From contig QCHV01000002.1 of NCBI GenBank assembly GCA_003217035.1, positions 47,539 through 111,538 of the forward strand: DNA of 64,000 bases, in the 5' to 3' direction. The translations under genes were made by a program, and so were the position numbers. Positions 1 to 7,941 of the stretch are shown one piece after another. The stretch's first letter is position 1, and the number at the start of each line of letters is the position of its first letter. The notes below the pieces were generated by a model that worked only from the letters and a program-made list of their open reading frames with translations, had not been told where the DNA came from and ran no database searches. This DNA is from Prochlorococcus sp. AG-402-G22. Its GTDB lineage: Bacteria; Cyanobacteriota; Cyanobacteriia; PCC-6307; Cyanobiaceae.

Positions 1-53
1 AGAAGTAAGAGGAAATAAGTTATTTGTTAATTGAAAAATTAGTTTTCTATCAA

Positions 54-833
54 TTAATTTTGTGCAGGCAATGTATCAATACTAAACCTATAACCTTGCT
101 GACGAACAGTCGTAATACCTCCTCCATCTCCAAGACCAGCCTGCTCAAGTTTCCTTCGTAGAGTAAGGACCTGAGTATCAACTGAGCGAGGTCCCCCACT
201 AAATGGAGGCCATGCCATTCTTAAAAGTTCATGGCGGCTCCTAACCATCCCAGGAGGCATGAGTAAAGCGCATAAAAGAGCAAATTCTCTAGGGCTCAAT
301 TCTACCGGCTTATCTCTTAATGTAACTTGGCGCAAAAGAAGATGGACTTCTAGCGGGCCAACTGAGACTCTCTCTTGAAGACCTACGCGACCTCTCTTCA
401 AAAGTGTTCTACACCTCGCAGCGAGCTCTTCAAGTCCAAATGGCTTACGTAATACATCATCAGCGCCATCATCTAAAAGTCCAACCAATGACTCAACACC
501 TGCTCTAGCAGTAAGAACTATTAACGGACATCCTAATTGCTGGGATAAGTTTAAAGCTGAACTCTTTTCTAACAACTCTGCACTAACTAGTAGGTCAGGG
601 GATTGATCTCTGCACAAATCGATAGCGTCCTCTGACGATCCAACTGCAGCTGCCAAATGTCCATCTTGCCTTAGCCTTTGAACAAGTACCGTACGTAAAG
701 TTGGGTGCGGCTCCACCACAAGAACCTTGGAAGGACTTTCAGTTGTTGTCTGGACGGCAAAAGTCCCAGCTAGTGATTCAGCTGTTTGCTCATCTGAAAG
801 TAGGTCTGAAGTTGATGTCACAGGCCGGAACAA
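54..833 (-). CDS. OmpR/PhoB-family response regulator with degenerate receiver domain
   Basis: A 259-aa protein with a receiver-like domain (about residues 36-147) followed by a winged-helix DNA-binding domain (about 155-252; LSPREFALL and VRQQGYRF are typical). The switch threonine (T108 in VLTA) and the conserved lysine (K130 in LRKPF) are present. The acidic pocket is not: the usual DD pair reads E41-P42, and the position expected to hold the phosphoacceptor Asp, after PDLLVS, is A85 (E86 follows). It therefore probably binds DNA without aspartyl phosphorylation, as proposed for other atypical cyanobacterial regulators. The start is a TTG at 833; a GTG four codons in is also possible. No partner kinase is adjacent. 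Its target genes cannot be told from the sequence. Confidence 0.85.
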   Translation of the reverse strand: MFRPVTSTSDLLSDEQTAESLAGTFAVQTTTESPSKVLVVEPHPTLRTVLVQRLRQDGHLAAAVGSSEDAIDLCRDQSPDLLVSAELLEKSSALNLSQQLGCPLIVLTARAGVESLVGLLDDGADDVLRKPFGLEELAARCRTLLKRGRVGLQERVSVGPLEVHLLLRQVTLRDKPVELSPREFALLCALLMPPGMVRSRHELLRMAWPPFSGGPRSVDTQVLTLRRKLEQAGLGDGGGITTVRQQGYRFSIDTLPAQN

Positions 834-897
834 AGCTCCTATAAAATAACCAATTAAGTGGCTAGATGTAAAAAATACCTAGCCTTCATAGCAAAAC

Positions 898-1170
898 ATG
901 ACATCGCAAACATTCGAAGACCCAGAAGCTATAAAGCATTTCCAGTCAATATGTGATGCATGCCAAGAACTTATCAGCAGGTACCATAGCCCATCTGAAC
1001 TCAAGCTTTACGTTGATGGATACATACATGCTCTCAGAAAAACGAACCGTCTTTCTATAAAAGACCAAGAAAAGCTTGAAACACTTCTAAATCGCTGGAT
1101 AATGGATCCTTCAAGCTTCATTGGTCCTAGCGGAGATTTTAATGATCTATTCTTTATGAAAAATCAATAA
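898..1170 (+). CDS. Small conserved cyanobacterial protein (DUF6761-like)
   Basis: A 90-aa, charged, probably all-helical soluble protein with no signal peptide or membrane segment. It starts at an ATG 65 bp from the divergently read regulator and ends 3 bp before the convergent glutaredoxin gene. I believe it belongs to a small domain family restricted to cyanobacteria (DUF6761), but I recall this from general appearance (ISRYHSPSELKLYVDGYIHA, a mid-protein WIMDPSSFIG stretch) and cannot verify it. No function is known to me. Confidence 0.75.
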   Translation: MTSQTFEDPEAIKHFQSICDACQELISRYHSPSELKLYVDGYIHALRKTNRLSIKDQEKLETLLNRWIMDPSSFIGPSGDFNDLFFMKNQ

Positions 1171-1173
1171 GGG

Positions 1174-1497
1174 CTATGAAGCCAGTGCCACTTCAATTTT
1201 CTCTTTAAGCTCTCCAGAGTTGTACATCTCAATCAAAATATCTGATCCGCCTAAAAATTCTCCTTTTAAATAAACCTGCGGGATTGTTGGCCAATTTGAA
1301 TATTCTTTTATACCTTCTCTTACAGCCATATCAGCCAAAACATCAAAGGTTTCAAATTCCAAGCCCAGTGAGTTAAGGATTTGAACAACATTATTCGAGA
1401 AGCCACACTGAGGCATCAGTTTAGAGCCTTTCATAAAGACCACTATCGAATTTGAGTTAATTAATGACTCAATCTGCACACGAGTGTCAGAATCCAT
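1174..1497 (-). CDS. grxD: Monothiol glutaredoxin, Grx4/GrxD type
   Basis: A 107-aa single-domain monothiol glutaredoxin. The active site is C31-G-F-S in MPQCGFSNN, and the glutathione-binding WPTIPQVYLKGEFLGGSDI segment typical of CGFS glutaredoxins is present. Family members bind a [2Fe-2S] cluster with glutathione and act in iron-sulfur delivery or iron sensing, often with BolA. Here the gene lies 11 bp downstream of a bolA-like gene on the same strand, so the two are probably cotranscribed and form a Grx-BolA complex (inference from family and position). The length is normal for the short bacterial form. Confidence 0.93.
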   Translation of the reverse strand: MDSDTRVQIESLINSNSIVVFMKGSKLMPQCGFSNNVVQILNSLGLEFETFDVLADMAVREGIKEYSNWPTIPQVYLKGEFLGGSDILIEMYNSGELKEKIEVALAS

Positions 1498-1508
1498 TTT
1501 TATTTATT

Positions 1509-1742
1509 TTATGAAGGGATAGAAGTGTTTAAAGCCAAAGCATGGATTGCTTCAGAATCCAGCTCTTTTTTAAGTGCTCCATAGATTAACTGATGTTGCT
1601 TTACTCTTGAAAGCCCAGAAAAAGATGAAGAAACAACATTTACTTTTAAATGATCACCTGTTCCACTTAAGTCTTCTACTAAGACTTCAGCATCTGGTAG
1701 AACTTGCTTAATTGAAAAAATAACTTTTTGAGTTTGAACCAT
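1509..1742 (-). CDS. BolA-family protein
   Basis: A 77-aa BolA/YrbA-like protein. The family pattern is visible: a central beta segment ([20 protein letters not shown]), the invariant His region ([10 protein letters not shown]) and the C-terminal HALAL. BolA proteins ligate a shared [2Fe-2S] cluster with CGFS glutaredoxins. The monothiol glutaredoxin gene follows 11 bp downstream and the TPR-like gene is 12 bp upstream, which suggests one operon. ATG start at 1742. Confidence 0.88.
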   Translation of the reverse strand: MVQTQKVIFSIKQVLPDAEVLVEDLSGTGDHLKVNVVSSSFSGLSRVKQHQLIYGALKKELDSEAIHALALNTSIPS

Positions 1743-1754
1743 TTGTAGATTTAT

Positions 1755-2288
1755 TTAATAAATATTTTTTCTTGATCCAGCATATGGAATATCAGAAAAA
1801 CCTAGTTCCACTAATGCTTGATAGGCCTGCTGACCTTCTGTTTTTGCTGGAGTCATAATCCTAACAACTTCTACAAGTAAAGGCACGGCCACTTCAGGCT
1901 GTTTTTTCTTCCTAAAAAGTGTTGCAAGTCGAAGATTGCTCTCGGCAAGAATTTTTATAACTTGACGGCTTTTTGAGTCCATATCTCTTGGGATTCGGGC
2001 ATCTAACCCCTTAAAAGCACCCCCAAGATCTCTATAGAAACTTAATAGCTGCTTTGAGATATCTCTTGCTTTATCAAATTCCTTTCTTGCTTTATCTAAA
2101 TCTCCTTTCAAGAAAAAATCATCGCCCTTTTTTAGATAGGACCTGACAGTTAGCAAATTCAAACCTGATTTGTCAGTCGCTAAAACTTTGTAATTGTTAG
2201 AGGATGAAGTGTCTGCCAGGCAAGCAAAATTGGGGAAAATCAACCCAGACAAAATTGCAAGTGCAGCTAAGGAGTTACGAGAAATCAT
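1755..2288 (-). CDS. Secreted TPR-like helical protein
   Basis: A 177-aa protein with a clear N-terminal signal sequence (hydrophobic residues about 7-24, then LADTSSS), so it is probably exported to the thylakoid lumen or periplasm. If the Cys at about residue 23 were lipidated it could be a lipoprotein, but the lipobox is poor. The mature part is helical and contains a TPR-like unit (SYLKKGDDFFLKGDLDKARKEF) and a second helical hairpin near residues 110-150. It sits between the acyltransferase and bolA genes on the same strand. I do not recognise a specific function. Confidence 0.75.
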   Translation of the reverse strand: MISRNSLAALAILSGLIFPNFACLADTSSSNNYKVLATDKSGLNLLTVRSYLKKGDDFFLKGDLDKARKEFDKARDISKQLLSFYRDLGGAFKGLDARIPRDMDSKSRQVIKILAESNLRLATLFRKKKQPEVAVPLLVEVVRIMTPAKTEGQQAYQALVELGFSDIPYAGSRKNIY

Positions 2289-2319
2289 ATAAAAGGAGAT
2301 TTAAAACAACTTTAGTCAT

Positions 2320-3003
2320 TCAAGAAATACGTCCTACAATTCTAAGGGCCGCTTGCTCAGCTGCATGCATTCTTTGAGCAAGTATTAAGTTAAATTCGTC
2401 AGCCGCATCTTTACCTAACCTTGAAATTTTTATAGGCTGCTCAAAGCTAATTGCTGCCTTTCCAAAGGGTTTGGGAATAACCTCACTATAAGCAAGGCCT
2501 ATTGGAAGAACATTTACATTTATGCCTTTTTTATAAGCAATTTGAGAAAGACGAACTAAACCTTGTTTAAGTTTTATAGGTTCACTAGTTCTATTGATTC
2601 GTCCTTCTGGGAAAACAACTAACTGTTCCCCCTCAAGCATCAAATCAACTGAATATCTCAATGAGAGCAATGTCGGCCTCGATTGATCAATCGGATAACA
2701 ACCCAAACGATTTAAAAACCAACCTTGCAATCCTTTCATTTCTGAAAGGGTAACCATAAATCTACAGTCTCTGTTGGAAACTCTCCTTCCTGCTGCCATA
2801 GTCAACATAAGAGCATCCCACCGGGAACGATGAGTAGGGGCGAGAACCACTGGCCCATCTAAAGGTAAATATTCTTGTCCTAAAACTATTGTTTTCCGAA
2901 AATAATTTTGCAACACAAGGTCCTGTGTAGCAATCATTGCAAGCTTGCTCCAAAAAGGGTCAAGCCCAAGGCATAAATTTGTTTCGCGATTTGCCTGGGT
3001 CAA
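2320..3003 (-). CDS. plsC: 1-acyl-sn-glycerol-3-phosphate acyltransferase (PlsC-like)
   Basis: A 227-aa lysophosphatidate acyltransferase-type enzyme, which would add the second acyl chain to make phosphatidic acid at the membrane. The catalytic block I motif is APTHRSRWDALML (H-x4-D: H58, D63), and the block III motif is VVFPEGRINR. Phosphatidic acid is the substrate of CdsA, encoded elsewhere in this window. The best start is a TTG at 3003; no ATG precedes the conserved part. It lies divergently to pdxJ and upstream of the TPR/bolA/grx run. The precise acyl-acceptor preference cannot be told. Confidence 0.85.
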   Translation of the reverse strand: MTQANRETNLCLGLDPFWSKLAMIATQDLVLQNYFRKTIVLGQEYLPLDGPVVLAPTHRSRWDALMLTMAAGRRVSNRDCRFMVTLSEMKGLQGWFLNRLGCYPIDQSRPTLLSLRYSVDLMLEGEQLVVFPEGRINRTSEPIKLKQGLVRLSQIAYKKGINVNVLPIGLAYSEVIPKPFGKAAISFEQPIKISRLGKDAADEFNLILAQRMHAAEQAALRIVGRIS

Positions 3004-3151
3004 GAAAGAAAAGATCAGGAAAGCTTTTATTTGAAGTTAGCTTTGAAAAGATTCTTCTTACTTAAGTTATTAGGCAGTTAACACAGCGGCCAGGAATTTA
3101 ATTAAATGTGGGCATGTCAGTTAATAAACTCTTAGATGAGTGGTTTTTTCT

Positions 3152-3880
3152 ATGGCAAGTCTTGGTGTAAACATCGATCACATTGCAAATGTTCGTCAAG
3201 CACGCTTAGCAAGTGAGCCGGATCCAGTTCAAATGGCATTTCTTGCAGAACTTGGTGGCGCTGATGGGATTACAGTCCACTTAAGAGAAGATAGACGCCA
3301 TATTCAAGATAGAGATCTCAAACTCTTACGAGCAACAATTAAATCTCGCTTAAATCTAGAAATGGCTGCAACAGAGGAAATGCTATCCATTGCATTGAAA
3401 ATAAAACCTGAAATGGTAACAATTGTTCCTGAAAGAAGAGAAGAAATAACTACAGAAGGTGGATTAGAAGTTTCTGGAAATAAAAAGTCTCTTAAAGAAA
3501 TAATTCGCAAACTTAATTCAGAAGGTATTGAAACAAGTCTCTTCATAGACCCTATCCAAAGTCAAATTGAAGCTTCTCGGGAAGTTGGAGCAGGGTGGAT
3601 AGAGCTTCATACAGGTTGTTACGCAAATGCAACCTGGAGAAACAAAGCAAGTGAATTAGCTGTAATTCAAGAAGGGGTTATTAGAGCAAGAACTCTTGGA
3701 TTACGAGTAAATGCTGGCCATGGACTTACTTATCAAAACGTAGAGCCAATAGCTTCAATTAAGGAAATAGAAGAACTAAATATCGGGCATGCAATTGTGG
3801 CTCGATCAATAGCGATAGGTCTTGTAGAGGCCGTAAAGGAAATGAAAGATCTGATAAAAAATCCGCGTCTACATTTTTAA
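3152..3880 (+). CDS. pdxJ: Pyridoxine 5'-phosphate synthase
   Basis: A 242-aa PdxJ, which condenses 1-deoxy-D-xylulose 5-phosphate with 3-amino-2-oxopropyl phosphate in the DXP-independent-of-oxygen route to vitamin B6. Family signatures are [15 protein letters not shown] at the N-terminus, [25 protein letters not shown] and the C-terminal [16 protein letters not shown] take the ATG at 3152 ([10 protein letters not shown]), which matches the family start; a GTG 12 bp upstream would add four residues. It is a single gene, divergent from plsC and followed by 126 bp before recC. Confidence 0.97.
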   Translation: MASLGVNIDHIANVRQARLASEPDPVQMAFLAELGGADGITVHLREDRRHIQDRDLKLLRATIKSRLNLEMAATEEMLSIALKIKPEMVTIVPERREEITTEGGLEVSGNKKSLKEIIRKLNSEGIETSLFIDPIQSQIEASREVGAGWIELHTGCYANATWRNKASELAVIQEGVIRARTLGLRVNAGHGLTYQNVEPIASIKEIEELNIGHAIVARSIAIGLVEAVKEMKDLIKNPRLHF

Positions 3881-4006
3881 GCAGAAAATAGTTCTTAGTC
3901 TGAAAACCTCTTATAGAAAATAAAAATCCCTATCACTAGCAAATGGGGACTAAGATTTATAAGAAAATTCAAGACCCCTTTCACACTCAACACGAATTCT
4001 AGAGCC

Positions 4007-7000
4007 TTGTTAACTGTCTATAGAAGCAATAGAGCAGAATGGCTAGCGAGGCTGTTAGCCGAACAACTTCGATTAAAACCTCCAGCTCTTTTTGAAAATG
4101 TTGAAGTAGTCGTTAATTCCTGGCCAACAGGCAGATGGTTAGGCGAACAAATTGCTACTACTAATGGAATTAGTGCACTAGTTAAATTTCCCTTTCCAGG
4201 AAGTCATTTACAAAGTCTTGTAGACAATTTTCTTGAGTTAGATTCCAAAACAGCCAATGACCCCTGGGAAAAGAATCAACTTATTTGGTCAATAGTCTCT
4301 TCACTTCCAGAATTACTTCGAAAACAAGAGGCACAGATTTTAAAAAGTTGGCTCGATGAAAGCACAACTGAAGAATCGAAGCTGACTCGAGACGAATGGC
4401 AATTAGCAAAGACAATTGCGTGTACTTTTGATGAATATATTTTTTATAGACCTGAATTAATTTATTCTTGGTGGGATAGTACTGAGAGCTTAAAAAATCA
4501 AAACGACGGAATTGATAAGAATAATCAATGGCAAAGAGTCTTATTTGGTTTGTTAAAAGAAAAGATTTCACAAAAGCCTTTTTGCCTAAAAGTCAAAGAT
4601 GTAGTTGAGAGATTACGAGAAGGTGAAAAACCACCAAACGGTTTCCCTTCTGAACTTTTATTCTTCGGCATCAATAGCCTTGCTCCAATACAGATTGAAC
4701 TAATACAAGCAATATCTACGATTACTGAGATAAAGTTATTTTTATTGACTCCTTGCAAAGATTTATGGACACGATGTAAAAACAAAAGGGAAGAGCTGGG
4801 TGAAAAATGGAGGGTACCTACATCTGAATTATGGCTACTTAATAAACCACGTCTTGAAGCAAATCTTGGTCGAATGGGATCTGAGTTTGAACAATTACTT
4901 GAAGGGAGTGGAGAGTATCAATTAGGTGAATGGAATGAACAAGATTTGTTTTCAATGCCAGTAAATATTGCAAAGAATAAAAATATAGCTCCAACATTAC
5001 TAGAACAACTTCAACAAAAATTAGTTACAACTGAATATTCAGAACCTTTAAGCAGAGAACAAGTTGATAATTCATTAATATTTATTGAATCTCCTGGTCA
5101 AAGAAGACAAGTGGAGTTAGTGCGAGATCATATTATTCAATTACTTGCACTAGACAACGAGCTGCAGCCTAAAGACATACTAATAATGACTCCTCAAGTT
5201 GAGACGTTAGCACCTCTAATACCATCTATATTTAACGACATTAACGCGACCGATGTTTACCTTCCTTGGAAAATCACCGATAGAACTCAAGAAGAAAAAT
5301 CAGGGCCAGTGAAATTAATATTTCATCTTATGGGTATTGCGAGCACTGGTTTAAAGGCAAGTGATTTAGATGAGCTACTTAGCAATGAGGTATTTAAAAA
5401 AAGGTACAAACTGACAGATAAAGAAATTGATAAGATAACTAGTTGTCTTCAAAAAACAGGTTTCAGATCTGGGGTTAATTCCACTGACAGGGATGGTGAG
5501 GGTACTCATACTCTGACTTGGTGTCTCGAAAGGTGGTTAATGGGAATAGTGATTCCAAGCAAGCCAGGTCTCAGCTTAGGAGAAATAGCACCTTTTTCTG
5601 AAGGTATTAAAATAGATGAGCTTACAAAATGGTGGGAATTACTTTCTAAAACATGTAATCAACTAGTAAGACTAAGACGTTCACGTAAGCACAACGAATG
5701 GGGGGATACACTTAAAAGTATTATTGATGAATTTTGCAACGATCTAAGCTATTGGTCTTGGGAACACCAACATCTATGCACAACAATTGATAAATGGTTG
5801 AATGACGCCAAAGGCTGCGAATTAGAAATTGGGATTGAAGTAGTTTCAGACATCCTAAAAAATCTAATATCATTAGAAAGCGGTAGGTTTGGCCATAGAA
5901 CAGGGAAAATAACAATAAGTGCCCTGGAGCCTATGAGGGCTATCCCGCATAAAGTTATTGTATTAATGGGGCTTGATGAGAATGTTTTTCCACGACAAGG
6001 TAGACGTCCTGGATTTAGTATGCTAGAGCAAAAACGACTCTTAGGAGACCCAAGAATTAATGAAAAAGATCGTTATGTTCTCCTAGAAGCAATCATTTCA
6101 GCCAGGAGAAATCTATTAATAACATGGAATAGTAGAGACGAAAAAACAGGTGAATCGTTAGAGCCATCCAACCCAATACAACAATGGCTAGAATATTTAG
6201 AAGGAGAACTACCAAAAGAGAGTCGCCTTGGAATTCTAAAGAAGCCAAATCCAAACCCTCTAAATAAAGAAAACTTCATCTCATGCAATCATCAGCCGCC
6301 AGTTAGTTGTGATAAAAGAAATTTAGCAGCAAGAAAATTAATCGACGAAGGATGCACATCGAAAAACATCGGTCTTGCAATACCGCTAAAGTGGGATACT
6401 GAAGAAGACAATGGTCATAACACAGTAAAAGACGAGAACTTGTTGTCTTGGTTAGTAAATCCACAAACAATTTGGCTGGAGCAACTTAGACTGCAACCAA
6501 GAGAATGGAACAGACCTATTGAAGATTTAGAAGGTCTCAATTTATCTGAACTCGATAGGTATAACATTTTTAAGAAACACTTCCTTGAAGTCACTAGTGA
6601 CGCCATAGACCAAACATATGTAAGTGCAAATTGGAAAAAGGCTATTGATTGGTCGCAAATATACAAATATCAAGGTATTTTCCCCCCAAAGTCTTCAGAG
6701 ATTCTTGAAAGTGAAATATTAACGGCTCGCTGGAGTAGTCTTTCATCAGTTATCTCAGGACTTGGCACAATAAGCAAAACTTATTTAATTGAGGAGAGTA
6801 AAAAAGAGGGCATGCTTAAGGCCGGTAACCATGTAGTAGTAATAGAGTTTGGAAGACTCAAAGCCAAAAGTGTCTTAGAAGGATGGCTAAAACATCTTAT
6901 TAGATGCACTTACAACAAAAATCAAAACAAAACAGTTGTTATATCCCGAAGCCTATCTTCAGGCAAAAGGAATACATACGAAATAGTTCTCAAATGGAAT

Positions 7001-7321
7001 CCTATTCAACAAGAAAAAGCCCAACAACTACTTCAGGAATTAAGAGTCCAAGCTGGAAATGGCTTAAAACAATGCTGGCCTGTCCCACCAGAAAGTGGTT
7101 GGAAACTTGCGAAAGCAAGAAGTGAGAATGTAAGTCAACCAAATGATGTTTTTAAGAAAAGCTGGAATGGTGCTATGAATTTAGAAGGAGAGCGGAACAA
7201 GCCCGAAATGCAAATCTGTTTTGGACATAACTGTAATCCTGATTTACTTTTAGAAGATGAATCGTTTGAGAAATGCCTAAGAGCTCTTTACGAGCCATTA
7301 ATAAATGCTTTAGAGAAATAA
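4007..7321 (+). CDS. recC: Exodeoxyribonuclease V gamma subunit (RecC)
   Basis: An 1104-aa RecC, the subunit of RecBCD that splits the duplex and recognises Chi in enterobacteria. The N-terminal helicase-like part begins LTVYRSNRAEWLARLL and includes the FPFPGSHLQSLVDNF block. The central conserved section GLDENVFPRQGRRPGFSML followed by DRYVLLEAIISARRNL is characteristic of RecC. The length is close to that of E. coli RecC. The start is a TTG at 4007, 126 bp after pdxJ. recB and recD follow, separated from recC by one small membrane-protein gene. Whether this complex recognises a Chi-like site cannot be seen here. Confidence 0.95.
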   Translation: MLTVYRSNRAEWLARLLAEQLRLKPPALFENVEVVVNSWPTGRWLGEQIATTNGISALVKFPFPGSHLQSLVDNFLELDSKTANDPWEKNQLIWSIVSSLPELLRKQEAQILKSWLDESTTEESKLTRDEWQLAKTIACTFDEYIFYRPELIYSWWDSTESLKNQNDGIDKNNQWQRVLFGLLKEKISQKPFCLKVKDVVERLREGEKPPNGFPSELLFFGINSLAPIQIELIQAISTITEIKLFLLTPCKDLWTRCKNKREELGEKWRVPTSELWLLNKPRLEANLGRMGSEFEQLLEGSGEYQLGEWNEQDLFSMPVNIAKNKNIAPTLLEQLQQKLVTTEYSEPLSREQVDNSLIFIESPGQRRQVELVRDHIIQLLALDNELQPKDILIMTPQVETLAPLIPSIFNDINATDVYLPWKITDRTQEEKSGPVKLIFHLMGIASTGLKASDLDELLSNEVFKKRYKLTDKEIDKITSCLQKTGFRSGVNSTDRDGEGTHTLTWCLERWLMGIVIPSKPGLSLGEIAPFSEGIKIDELTKWWELLSKTCNQLVRLRRSRKHNEWGDTLKSIIDEFCNDLSYWSWEHQHLCTTIDKWLNDAKGCELEIGIEVVSDILKNLISLESGRFGHRTGKITISALEPMRAIPHKVIVLMGLDENVFPRQGRRPGFSMLEQKRLLGDPRINEKDRYVLLEAIISARRNLLITWNSRDEKTGESLEPSNPIQQWLEYLEGELPKESRLGILKKPNPNPLNKENFISCNHQPPVSCDKRNLAARKLIDEGCTSKNIGLAIPLKWDTEEDNGHNTVKDENLLSWLVNPQTIWLEQLRLQPREWNRPIEDLEGLNLSELDRYNIFKKHFLEVTSDAIDQTYVSANWKKAIDWSQIYKYQGIFPPKSSEILESEILTARWSSLSSVISGLGTISKTYLIEESKKEGMLKAGNHVVVIEFGRLKAKSVLEGWLKHLIRCTYNKNQNKTVVISRSLSSGKRNTYEIVLKWNPIQQEKAQQLLQELRVQAGNGLKQCWPVPPESGWKLAKARSENVSQPNDVFKKSWNGAMNLEGERNKPEMQICFGHNCNPDLLLEDESFEKCLRALYEPLINALEK

Positions 7322-7371
7322 AACTACAATCATCAAATGCTTAAATTTGAAGTGAACAAATCTACATTCAA

Positions 7372-7908
7372 ATGAAAAAGACACTTTCTGAATGGGGATT
7401 TAGCTGGAAAGGACTGATAGACAATAGAAAAGGTGAATGGTATCTAATGGCACAAATATTATTTATAGGCGCACATTTGCTACCTGCTTGGCCTACGAAC
7501 AAAATACAAGAATTACTTCATGGGCCAATAATACTTAAAGCTATAGGAACCTTTCTCTTTATAGGAGGGCTTTTTTTAGCAGTTAAATCACTGTGGGATT
7601 TAGGAAGAAACCTTTCTCCTTTGCCTGAACCTAAAGAAAATAGTCAGTTAGTCACCAATGGTATCTATAGATATTCAAGACATCCTCTCTATTTATCATT
7701 ATTAATTATGTCTATGGGGGTAACACTTATAAAAGGCAGTTTGCTGCATCTACTGTTATTAATAGGGTTGTGCTTCCTATTAATAAAGAAGGCAAGAAGG
7801 GAAGAGTTGAAACTAAAAGAGGTTTTTATTGAATACACCAGTTATATGGATAAGACTCCTTTAATATTACCGAAGGTTTACAAGCACAATTGGGGGAAAT
7901 GGCTTTGA
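7372..7908 (+). CDS. Membrane methyltransferase-like protein (ICMT/PEMT family)
   Basis: A 178-aa integral membrane protein with about four hydrophobic segments (about residues 25-40, 52-70, 105-120 and 123-140). The motif GIYRYSRHPLYLSLLI is the SAM-binding signature of the isoprenylcysteine carboxyl methyltransferase / phospholipid methyltransferase superfamily, and an EE pair (REELKLKEVF) follows as in that family. The substrate is unknown; bacterial members of this kind mostly lack an assigned substrate. It lies 50 bp after recC and 33 bp before recB, so it is probably cotranscribed with the recombination genes without an obvious functional link. Confidence 0.82.
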   Translation: MKKTLSEWGFSWKGLIDNRKGEWYLMAQILFIGAHLLPAWPTNKIQELLHGPIILKAIGTFLFIGGLFLAVKSLWDLGRNLSPLPEPKENSQLVTNGIYRYSRHPLYLSLLIMSMGVTLIKGSLLHLLLLIGLCFLLIKKARREELKLKEVFIEYTSYMDKTPLILPKVYKHNWGKWL

Positions 7909-7941
7909 GTAAACATTTCTTGCCAGTTTCATTGTATTAAA

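Noticed and set aside
3893..3955. TCTTAGTC and GACTAAGA arms (47-nt loop) after pdxJ
   Set aside because: The loop is long and no T-run follows, so it is not a credible terminator; chance pairing is likely in AT-rich DNA.
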